A program made the translations under genes and the position numbers. Under the pieces are notes generated by a model, which saw only the letters and a program-made list of their open reading frames with translations, ran no database searches and was not told the origin of the DNA. Below are positions 55,007 through 64,000 of a stretch of DNA of 64,000 nucleotides, piece by piece (the stretch's first letter is position 1; every line of letters begins with the position of its first letter). This DNA comes from Rhizoctonia solani (Eukaryota > Basidiomycota > Agaricomycetes > Cantharellales > Ceratobasidiaceae). Location of the stretch: assembly GCF_016906535.1 (NCBI RefSeq), contig NC_057385.1, positions 1,178,001 to 1,242,000 of the forward strand. The letters are read 5' to 3'.

Positions 55007-55728
55007 ACGGGTGGTCTGTGTGTGGTGCCCGGCGTTGGATGTAGAAGTATTTAAATATGCAGTATCTTATCATTTTTGTGGCAATTCTATATAGTTCATT
55101 TTCGGTCTGGTCACAAACATACAGTGATGGAGTCAAACGAGACATGCGCATCGAAGCAATGGGTTCCAAATACATAGTTTGTTACCAACGGTGAACACAG
55201 CCCGGGCATAGTGTATAGGTGCGAGTAAAGGTGATCTTGGTACATAAGGATAACGGAGATTTCGAAGTCAGGTTATCCTAAAGCTGTCGGCACACTATCC
55301 TATCCGTGGCCATAAAATGCCGGTTTTTATCACGGTAAACATGTATTACCAATGATGTTGGTACAATGTATAGCCAGGTGGGAACAGGCGTGCTTTATGA
55401 CGTGTGCAGACGTCACCTAAGACTTGTTAATGCACTAGAAGTTCAAACGAAGAAATGCGAGTATATCCCCCACAGTTAGGTCGGACCCCAGACTGGTCAC
55501 GTGAGAGCTCCACAAGAGGTATCAGGGGTCCGGTCGCTGGAAGCTCGTCTCACCAGCTGTGAATATAACCACAACTATCAACTTTTGACTCCGTGCGTGG
55601 ACCGTGGTTGGCCGGTTTAGCTTCTAGCAACTACGCTCAGTCCTGCTTTTTAGACACGAACCACCAAGTCATTTACTCTCTTTGACATTCAATTTAAATC
55701 TACAAATCACACCACACCCCTGATCGTG
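55007..55728. other. Intergenic region, no gene recognised
   Basis: 3' region of the Egh16-like gene and upstream region of the mucin-like gene. No coding signature. Confidence 0.45.
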
Positions 55729-57206
55729 ATGGACTTTGCGAGGAGAGATATGCTCGTTGAGCGGAGATTTGAGGTGATAGGCGCGGGCCCCAGGCTAGGA
55801 AAAAGGCAAGATCCGGAGCCAAGTAGGTACTCGATTTACCTTATCCCGCTCTCGTATTATTGGAGCAACTGTATTTCTGTTGTTGGCTATTCGGACTGAC
55901 GATCGCCGGCCGTTCTCGTAGCAACTACCGAATCAACGCCTGCTCAAACTCCAACATCTTCAACGCCTCCTGGAACCACTAGTATTCTGCCGACTAGCAC
56001 TACCCCAACTGCTTCGACCGCACCGATCGAAACTACTACCAGCCCAACCAGTCCTACCAGTAGCGATCCTGTCAGCACCCCTGTCAGCACTCCCACCAGT
56101 ACTACTCCCGTCAGCACTCCTGTTACTTCAGGGCCTTCCACTCCTATCGAAACCTCCCAACAATCTACCCCCACTTCTGCCTCCCCTACTTCTCCTACGG
56201 ACCCGGCTCAGACTAGCTCAGCTGCGTCTCAGTCTTCTCCATCGGCAACCTCAGAGATTTCGACATCTGCTGCTGGTACTACGAATGCTCCAGTGGTCAC
56301 TACGCGTGTTATTACTTCTGTCCTTACAAACGGGGCGGGCAGCACCGTACCGTTCTGTCCACCTCGACTTCTGTCGGGCCCACCGCTTCTCCATCAAATT
56401 CAGGCTCTTCCAATAACACCGGTGCGATCGTTGGGTAAGTGCGTTTATGCTCATGAGAAACTGCGCATTTAACTTCAGTTTAGGGGTGTAGTAGGGGGTG
56501 TTGGGGGTTTGCTTTTACTCATAGCTTTGCTGTGGTTCATTCGGCGGAAAACGCATAAGGACAAATTCGAAGAAAGTGAGCACACTTGGCCCAAAACGTG
56601 GGATCTTGGTTTATTGACTTTTTTTAAGATATGTTCGCTCCGGATCGGAACGTGGATAGGCGGGAAATGGATCTCGCAGGAGATGATGTTGATGACCCCG
56701 AAGCGATCGCACGGCCCTACCATCTCCCACCTTCTCCGACCCGGAATGAAATGGCAATGTCCGCTGGTTCGCAGCCTCTTTCCGCGCAAAGTCACGGCCG
56801 GCCATTGTCTGAACTTGATGAAGCAACCTCGGGAATGTCTCGACCCACCTCGGGGACGAGCTATTATACACAGCCTGGTTCTGGTATGGGGATGCCTATG
56901 CCTATGTCCATGACTATGCCCATGCCCATGCCAATGTCCCGCGATCACATTGCCTATACGCACTCACGGGCCAATTCAACACACGATCACCTCACTCAAC
57001 CATCAGAGCCCGCCACGTCGGAGGGCGGTTCATCTTCGGCCCGCCTTATGAAGGACCGCGAGGCAAGGCGCCTCCACGTGGCCAACGACAATGAGGTAAT
57101 TGTACATACAGACGGTGGCCGGGTGGATGAAGAACCCGAGGAAGATGCTCCGCGGGAAATTCCACCAACGTACGAATCTATTGGCGGTCCGTCGGGGGCT
57201 CGGTAG
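55729..57206 (+). CDS. Second mucin-like single-span membrane protein, PPxY tail
   Basis: Exon 1: MDFARRDMLVERRFEVIG then GKRQDPEP, containing a Lys-Arg site. An intron leads into a Ser/Thr/Pro ectodomain of about 150 residues (TSPTSPTSSDPVSTPVSTPT). The membrane part is NNTGAIVG, an intron, then GVVGGVGGLLLLIALLWFIR followed by RKTHKDK. The cytoplasmic tail carries a Met-Pro/Met-Ser repeat (56888-56940) and ends IPPTYESIGGPSGAR, with a PPTY motif. A frame change near 56345, just before the membrane span, looks like one lost base. No clear N-terminal signal peptide is seen. It resembles the 42.6 kb gene in design: acidic Ser/Thr ectodomain, VGGVVGG-type span, basic stop, PPxY end. Sensor function is inference. 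Confidence 0.72.
56888..56940 (+). repeat. In-frame ATGCCC repeat
   Basis: Six-base units code MetPro/MetSer alternation in the cytoplasmic tail. Confidence 0.75.
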
Positions 57207-57645
57207 CCGAGAAAAGTTGAAATACACACTTGGGCAAATGTCAATGGTCGAAGGCGTTTGCCATGTTAGCTTACTTCGAATCTTGTACAGACGGTCCTTT
57301 CTAGAACGGCGTAACTTCTTTTATATAATTTAGTACATATTTTTTCGATTGTGCTTTGGACCTAATCACTGTTTGTATTCGTCCCTCCCCCGATCTTTAC
57401 ATATCTCTGTATTCCCAATACACCGTCTGATAACTGTCTTTGAATACAATAATGGAAATGAATGTCTATGATTTAAGTGCTCCGCGGGGACCAAAAATAC
57501 TGCTGATCACATTCATATTCGTGATTCCGCCGCGGAAAGTTTATGCTGACATATTGTGTGGAACTAGCTGGCTCGTCAGGCTCTGACAAAACCGGTTGAC
57601 GAAATATATCCCGCCCTCACGTGATACCGATTATTCCTGACTACT
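57207..57645. other. Intergenic region before uS19m
   Basis: 3' region of the mucin-like gene and promoter of the ribosomal protein gene. No coding signature. Confidence 0.4.
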
Positions 57646-58079
57646 ATGTTCAGCACACCCGTGGCACTCGCGAGGTCGGCCTGGAAAGGTGGGCGAGGGT
57701 TACTTATACAATACATATCTAATTCCCTACAGGGCCATACTTTGTTGCGTTCTCCAACCTAAGTCGAGCCCGAACGGATAATATTCCTGTGAAAACTATG
57801 TCACGGTCCTGCACTATTCTACCTAATTTTGTTGGGTGAGGTTTATTTACGATATCGAGCCATTCTCACTCTGATACATATCCCATTTAGTGTAAAATTC
57901 CTTGTCCATAATGGAAAGCAGTTCCTCCCGGTTTCGGTCACACAGGACATGGTTGGACATAAGCTCGGAGAGTTTGCCCCTACTCGAAAGAGATTCACAT
58001 TCAGGTGAGTGACAGTACTTTGATACAGCTCTGCCCCTCTGAATATACATTGGCATATAGGCAAACCAAGAACAAGTAG
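57646..58079 (+). CDS. RSM19: Mitochondrial small-subunit ribosomal protein uS19m
   Basis: Protein of the mitochondrial small ribosomal subunit, contacting the 16S-like rRNA near the A site. Four short exons, each too small to stand out alone: [27 protein letters not shown] with [36 protein letters not shown] plus [18 protein letters not shown]; and QTKNK before the stop. Joining them gives the complete uS19 signature [12 protein letters not shown]...[12 protein letters not shown] without a frame break. At about 90 residues it has the normal family length. A minus-strand open frame over the same bases is its shadow. Confidence 0.92.
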
Positions 58080-58666
58080 CGCACAGTTTTTGGATTATGT
58101 CATAATCTTATTGCTACACTTTAACGCTGGATCTCTCTCATTGAACGGATCTGCCAAATGGTATTAGTTCTTACAGTGTATACATATCTCGGATTCTGTC
58201 CATGTCTAGGAAGAACTCCAGAGTCAACGGTGTGAACATGTAGCGGCAAGTGTGTAAATGGATCGATTCGGAACAGCTTCGTTTATTAGTATTACAAGAC
58301 ACCGTAGGCCACCTGGTCTCTTATAAAAACCTCAAACGCAAGTCCAACGAAGACGCGTGTAGATGCAAATTCTTCTGGTGCGGCTAGCGCTTGGAGAAGA
58401 TCTTCAACTGATCAAATTCCGGCTACCAACAACCACGTCAGTCCAGCTACGACCCATTATTGGGTGTTAGTTATCTCAAGAACCAATCTAGAAGATACTC
58501 TGCACGTCTTATTTGAACCCCCTAATATTGATTGATAACTGCTTGCTACGTACGCGTGCCTCTTCACTTAACGACGATACCTCTGTACACATAGTTCAGC
58601 CTTTGCTTTTGATTTGTTCTTGACTTGACCCGACCGAGTATTCACACGTTCTTCCCTGAAGCCTAT
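58080..58666. other. Intergenic region, no gene recognised
   Basis: 3' region of uS19m and promoter of the palmitoyltransferase gene. Confidence 0.4.
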
Positions 58667-60471
58667 ATGCCACTGGTGCATTTTGACAATCCTCCTATGA
58701 TACGACATACTCGAAGAACTAGCTCTCGTTCTCAAAAGACTGGAATACCAAAAATAATCCGCCGAGTCTGGCATCTTATTACCACTTATGGTCCAGCTAT
58801 TGGTACGTTATCATTGTACTCCCGTATAATGTGATGTCTTCTGAAAGGTTGGATATCAGTCGCTGTGGCGTTCATCCTGTCAGCCATGCCATCAATCATC
58901 CTCGTGACTATTGCTCATCACTACAAAATCGAAAGAACAGTCAAGGTGTCCATTATGCATATTTTTATCGCTTGCCTATTGGAGTTCATGGCCCTGTCGT
59001 CTTTCATTGTTTGCATTTCCCGGGATCCAGGGCCGATCCAGCAATTAGGCTCTGGAGATGCGGAGCGTGCTGCCTTGGATGCACCTCCCAGGAGCAATGA
59101 GAACGACGAAGAACTTAGTCTCGCAGAAGCACTAGCTGGACCCTCAATTAAGGATGCAGAGTCCAGTGAAGATGATTCAGATATCGAAGTGGACGACCAA
59201 GGGGAGAAGAGATGGTGCAGAAAATGCTGGGCTCCCAAGGTCAGTGTACTGACTTGTGAATTTAACATGGACGTTCATATACGCGGATGGCACAGCCCGA
59301 GCGTGCTCACCATTGCTCGTATTGCAAACGCTGCGTACTAAAAATGGGTATGTAGCTGTTCATATGCGGAGACGTTCAGGGGGGCTAAGTGATCCGTTAG
59401 ATCATCATTGTCCGTGGCTGGCAAATAATTGTGTCGTTGGTGTGCTTCCGTGTTTGTCACCAAAACCTTTCTTACCGAATTGATTTGGCACAGGGGCACC
59501 GAACCTATCCTTCATTTGTTCATTTTCTTGTTTGCACGATGTTAATCGCGGTTCATGCCGTCTCAGTATCCATTTCTCCGATCAAATGGTACTTCAATAA
59601 TGCAATTGAGGCAAGTTGCCCCAACATTTAATAAAATTCTACTAATTCACAGCTGAATTTAGGTTCTTGATTCCACACCTTTTCATGCTTTGTACCTCGC
59701 ACTAGGAGGTGCAATTTTTACTATATGCATGGGCTCCTTTGCTGGATTCCATGTTTATCTTGTGACGTTAGTTGGTATTTTCTGAGCTAAAATAAAAAAG
59801 GTCACTCACTTTACGACAGGACAGGGCAGACCACGATCGAGCAACTTTCCCCATACATGTTGCTTCGATATCTCCCGCCTCCGAGAACTGTCGATGCACG
59901 CAAAAGCAACGATAGCGACAGGTTGGTTCAATTATTCATTCCAGGCCTTTTGAATATTCAACTCTAGGGGCAGATCGTTCGAATCTGATGTAGACCTACA
60001 ATCTATGCTCAACACAGGCCCAGAGGAGATTCAACTGAACACGAGTTCTTCTCTGGTATCCCCTGCTGGACTGGAGACTTTGCCACTTTACCCACCACCT
60101 GGACATTCTATGCCAGTCGCATCACGACAGAACTCCTTTCAGCTGGCCGAACATACCATGACGCGTGAACAGCGTCGTATCGTGCGTTCTGCCGCCGGCA
60201 AGATTCGGATCTATGATCTTGGATGGAAGCGAAATTGGGTGGAGTTATACGCAGCTAGGCCAGAAAGGTACTTCCTTGACTGGTTGGAGATTTTTTGGTG
60301 GGGAGGCCGTGGGTAAGTGACTGATTCTGCCGAACACATTTAGGCTGGAACACACTCTGAGCGAATGATTTTGCGGTTAGAACGAGCGGTAACGGGAGAT
60401 CTTTTCCTCGGAATCCTAAGGCGGGCCATATGCTCGAACGGCTAAGAGAGCATCTTGACGGAACTTCATGA
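58667..60471 (+). CDS. DHHC palmitoyltransferase
   Basis: Attaches palmitate to cysteines of membrane proteins. Exon 1 starts MPLVHFDNPPMIRHTRR. Helices 1-2: WISVAVAFILSAMPSIILV and SIMHIFIACLLEFMALSSFI. An acidic loop precedes the zinc/catalytic domain: RWCRKCWAPK, PERAHHCSYCKRCVLKMD, HHCPWLANNCV, so the DHHC core and the surrounding Cys/His set are complete, assembled over two introns. Helices 3-4 follow (FVHFLVCTMLIAVHAVSV; ALGGAIFTICMGSFAGFHVY), then TGQTTIEQL, matching the usual TTxE motif, and a C-terminal tail with IYDLGWKRNWVEL. Order and motifs match the Pfa3/ZDHHC type of fungal enzyme. No frame break. Substrate unknown; it could act on proteins such as the CaaX pair, but nothing here shows that. 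Confidence 0.9.
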
Positions 60472-61188
60472 ACGAAGGCACTGGAGTGTTGGAATATTGA
60501 TGGGACGTTTCTGGATATGTATCTTCATATGATTTAGATATTAATCGTTTTGACCCGTATAGTGCATGTAAGCTTGGTTGTCTCCGCGTGCGCATGCAGT
60601 GTTATATCGTTACTTTATGAATTTCTAATATAATACAGTTTTCTGGCCTTGAAGAATTAAAGAGTGTACTGGTTCCAGCCAATAGACCATTCAATTAAAA
60701 CGGATGCACTCCCAGCTCTGAAACTACAAGCTCTGAGATGCGGAGGACTCGTGGAGGTGTAAAGCTCAGAGGTGAGAGCAAGATATAAGTCAGTCGAAAT
60801 ACTTTTAGTATTCAGTATGATATATGGAAGAGACTGGCTAAACTAGTTCCGCCTCTTTAGCTTGTAGGTCCCCGGGTTTTTTTCTTACTACAACTTCAAC
60901 CGCACACTCCCATCCATCATCCTCTCGAGAGAACGATTTTGATACAAGTGTGCGGCCTTAAGTGCTCCATCCAAGTGGTAAATCGATTGGACTGAGAGAG
61001 GCACTCCTTTATCAAACGACTTGTATTATAACTCAAGGCTCTATTACCGAGTACAAGCGGTATGCTATCAATCGACTATGTGCATATAGCCAATATAAAT
61101 AACCACGTATAGAATTACAGGCAGTAGTGTATGAAATATAAGAGCTAGGATTCCATTGTTAAACGGGCGCGATACTTCTACCATTAAT
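60472..61188. other. Convergent 3' region
   Basis: Lies between the stop codons of the palmitoyltransferase and ORC6 genes. AT-rich, with no frame that I recognise. Confidence 0.45.
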
Positions 61189-62318
61189 TCAAGGGGCGCC
61201 TATGACTAAAGTCCCCGCGCGCCACGCCACAAAATCAGCAGCGGCCTGAGCCCTCAGAGCGACACGTTCTAATCCATACATGCTGCGATCTGGGTATACT
61301 GGTCGATACTTTAGTGATCCTGCTCTTTTCGTCAGAGGCGAGGCGGGAGGCAAAGAATCCGCAAGTGGAGGGGTCAGTGGCGGCCCAGGTGAGGACACGT
61401 CGCGTGACTGAGGGTTAACACTATATCCTTCTTCGTACTCTTCGTTTTCGTACGAGGGAGATCCCTTGCGTTTGGGAGTTACCCCAGATGCGTTCGGATC
61501 GGGTGCTATCCCGCGGCGACGTATTTTGATTACATTGGCGGGCCGAGGTGGGGGTAGTTTTGTGGCACCTGAAGCTTTGCCACGCAATCGTTGATACTCG
61601 TCCTGCATACATCGCGTAAGTTGAAACTTGATGAGATTCCAATCATTTTGAGAAATTTCATGTGTCTTTAGGTATTCCTTCTCAGGTACGATCGGGATCT
61701 TCCGAAATACAGAGAAACCATAAGTGTTTTGATGCTGAATTCGATATCGTTTAGACTCACCCCTCGAGCCTCGCAGCACCACCAGAAAATCGTTGCCGTG
61801 ATGCGACGATCATTCCAGCCACTAGTATCATCAAGTGCAATTCCTAACCCACGCTCTACACGCTGACAGTCCTTAATAATGTTCGGATCCGTACGGTTCG
61901 CTCCGTATTTTTTAGTCAGACTGTCATAAGAGATAGGGCGTTGGGCAGAGCGAGTACTTCTGGAAGGAGCAAGGTTATCCTGCTCTTTAAGTACTGTTCG
62001 TACGGTGGTCAACGTTTGTTCAAATAGCTGAGGTCGGAGACACGACGCGCGTTGAGCAACTTCCTTGGAAAAAGAGCGATCCCCGAGCCTGTTAATTAGA
62101 GAAGTTGGAGGGGAAAAGCAGCCGTTATTATCAGAAGCTCACCTTTCGCATGCGATCAACGCACATATCGCAGGAAGACCGATGCCACCCTCATCTACAG
62201 ACATGCCGGTCCCAGGAGCGGTACGTAACCTTGCCATTCTAAGTAGAGACTCTGCTTGAAGCCTCGTTGTCTTATTGGGCAGAAATTTCTCCAGTAGTAA
62301 ACTATCGAGCTGTGACAT
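61189..62318 (-). CDS. ORC6: Origin recognition complex subunit 6
   Basis: Subunit of the complex that marks replication origins. The first exon begins MSQLDSLLLEKFLPNKTTRL and continues through EGGIGLPAICALIACER, the cyclin-like fold of fungal Orc6; the next gives LGDRSFSKEVAQRASCLRP and SYDSLTKKYGANRTDP. WWCCEARG at an intron joins to IPIVPEKEYLKTHEISQNDW. The tail is Pro/Arg-rich (KIRRRGIAPDPNASG) and ends GTLVIGAP. Introns are short and the frame is intact. The region upstream is shared with the beta-glucosidase gene. Family call rests on the ALIACER helix and overall order; confidence good. Confidence 0.82.
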
Positions 62319-62962
62319 ATTTGTTGTTCAGGAGTTGGGCGGCCCCAATCTTCAGAGTCTTCGCTGTGGTTTGCGTTTGTTACGTTGGTACGCCTCTGCT
62401 CAATTGGCAATCAGACTTCCATAGACACACGTGATCCTCCAATTTTGAACCAATTTTGACCGAGATGGTGATCAAAATTCTGCTCGGTGCAAGCATTCGT
62501 TTCATACTGGGGTAAATACACAGATTATTAGATGGCACTTACTCGCCGACAATCGTCCTTTGAAAAATGGGTCAACGGGCCGGAAATTATATCAGTGAGA
62601 TCAAACCCTCGTATTTAACGATATGGTTCAAATGAGAAGCACCCAAGACCAAATGAATCCGGGCTACGACTACTCGTTTTGGATGCTGGCTCCGTGTAGA
62701 CCCCTAGTTTCGCTGTTCGTAACGAAAGATGTCATTTCATCCTGCATCCCATGACTTGAAGTTACTCCTTTTAAGCCTATCACCGCACGGATTATCTCCG
62801 GAGAATTTCCTTTCTTCAAGCGGCCCTATTAGCCAATCCATCCAGAACTCTTGGGCTGAATATGCGCCGAGCATTTGTCTTGCAATTTATATGCTTGCCA
62901 ACTAATTTCGGTGCGACTCTAGGTGCAACTCGCCCATTCTCTCCTCTCATCTTGCGTCCACT
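62319..62962. promoter_or_regulatory. Divergent upstream region of ORC6 and GH3 gene
   Basis: 644 bases between the two ATGs. Contains one CreA-type match (CTGGGG, 62507-62512) and an imperfect dyad around 62450-62490. No coding signature. Confidence 0.4.
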
Positions 62963-64000
62963 ATGAAAACGGTGGCTTGGACCGGCTTCCTCGTTGCTGC
63001 ATCGGCTCCTGTAGCTTTAGCACAGGGAAGCAGCTCGACATCTACGTCGCATTCCTTTAGCACGACTCGCACCACGACTAGCACCACGACTCAAACCTCT
63101 ACTTCCACGTCTACTTCTTCGCCTTCTGGTCGCCCACTTTACAAAAACCCCAATGCGCCCATCGAAGACAGAATCAAGGATCTTCTCCCAAGGATGACTG
63201 TTGAAGATAAAGTTGCGCAGCTAATCCAGGGAGACATCAACGGGTGGATGGATATGAATGATCCAAAGGACAACACCCTTACGTTGGTACAACCATTTTA
63301 TTTACTTCTGGGGACTGATAATAGCTCTCTTCAGTCATAACGCAACTGGACTCGCCGAAATGATGAAATACAAAGGCGGCTCTATTTGGGGTGAGTAGAC
63401 TGTTACTGGCTAGCAGCCCTTGCCTGACATCATTTAAGCTGGATATTCTTCTACCTACGAGAAACTTGTGTGAGTATTCCGCAAGTCCAACGTTCAAATT
63501 TAGATTAATTTGGTCGATTTGAACCAGCTATGCAGTTACTGTTGGCCAAAAATACCTTATGGAGAACACCACCCTCGGAATTCCGGCAATTTTCCAGTCT
63601 GAAGGTGGATGATTATAAAACAACATTTTCTCATATCCCAATTCTAAATTCAATCAAATTTAGGTCTCCACGGTTTTACTAACAATGGGACCATATTTCC
63701 TTCTCCACTTTCAATGGCTTGCTCATTCAACAACGACTTGATTCGCAAAGTTGCAGAGGTAGTCTCAAATGAGGCTGAGCCACTTGGAATCAGTCAAATA
63801 TTTGCCCCGGTCCTCGATCTTGGTCGCGAGTTACGTTGGGGTCGAGTTGAAGAATCATTCGGCGAGGATCATTTCATGTAAGTGATCGTTATAACCATTA
63901 CATTGCGGGCTATCTAATACATGCGTTTAGCAACGGAGAGATGGGTCTAGCTTTCGTCGAGGGTATCCAATCCGGTAGGCGGCTTAATGCTTCAACCACC
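62963..64000 (+). CDS. Secreted GH3 beta-glucosidase, 5' part
   Basis: Hydrolyses terminal beta-glucosides, for example cellobiose. Signal peptide MKTVAWTGFLVAASAPVALA, then a Ser/Thr-rich linker and the GH3 start (EDRIKDLLPRMTVEDKVAQL). Further exons: GLAEMMKYKGGSIW, LMENTTLGIPAIFQSEG, LHGFTNNGTIFPSPLSMACS, GISQIFAPVLDLGRELRWGR, VEESFGEDHF. The sequence follows the GH3 N-terminal barrel up to the window end near EGIQSGRRLNAST; the catalytic Asp and later domains lie beyond it. Introns are normal, and no frame break is seen. Confidence 0.88.

Overview
This window is nuclear DNA from a filamentous fungus, most likely a basidiomycete of the Agaricomycetes. Genes are dense, sit on both strands and are cut by many introns of about 50 bases. 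The protein families are fungal: SEN15, GCN2, an ORC6 and a RAP1 homologue, a CreA/Mig1 repressor, AVL9 and a Red1/ZFC3H1-type zinc-finger protein. Three secreted proteins (pectin methylesterase, Egh16-like virulence factor, GH3 beta-glucosidase) suggest a plant-associated lifestyle. A Ceratobasidium/Rhizoctonia-type fungus would fit, but that species-level idea is inference only.

Layout. 0.5-3.2 kb: MFS transporter with broken frame (+). 4.5-5.8: pectin methylesterase (+). 6.2: tRNA-Val(TAC) with a short intron. 6.4-9.3: Miro GTPase GEM1 (-). 9.9-13.1: Red1/ZFC3H1-like zinc-finger protein (-). 13.7-15.2: conserved fungal protein of unknown role (-). 15.4-15.9: SEN15 (-), head to head with GCN2 (+, 16.2-22.6). 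22.9-26.9: AVL9 (-). 28.0-30.2: CreA/Mig1 repressor (-), followed by about 4.3 kb without a convincing gene. 34.5-37.2: RAP1-like BRCT+Myb protein (+), convergent with an XPG/Rad2-family nuclease (-, 37.6-40.0). 40.1: tRNA-His(GTG) with a hairpin intron. 40.5-41.3: small CaaX-box protein (-). 42.6-44.4: mucin-like membrane protein (+). 44.6-46.0: conserved protein, probably mitochondrial (+). 48.6-50.9: large paralogue of the CaaX protein (+). 53.1-55.0: Egh16-like secreted protein (+). 55.7-57.2: second mucin-like membrane protein (+). 57.6-58.1: mitochondrial ribosomal protein uS19m (+). 58.7-60.5: DHHC palmitoyltransferase (+). 61.2-62.3: ORC6 (-). 63.0-64.0: GH3 beta-glucosidase, cut by the window end (+).

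How the genes fit together. Most are unrelated housekeeping genes. Three themes stand out. First, tRNA biology: SEN15, a subunit of the tRNA-splicing endonuclease, shares a 300-base intergenic region with GCN2, the sensor of uncharged tRNA, and both tRNA genes in the window carry introns. Second, carbon and plant-wall use: a pectinesterase, a GH3 glucosidase and the CreA repressor that classically controls such genes. Third, the 40-57 kb segment holds two copies of each of two families: a protein family ending in the CaaX box CVIA, and Ser/Thr-rich single-span membrane proteins with PPxY tails. This looks like an old duplication and is the best candidate here for something undescribed.

Caution: many otherwise well-conserved genes have a single-base frame break. 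These look more like consensus errors, often in short homopolymers, than true pseudogenes. Gene spans below are my own splice reconstructions by eye; outer limits are firmer than inner exon edges.
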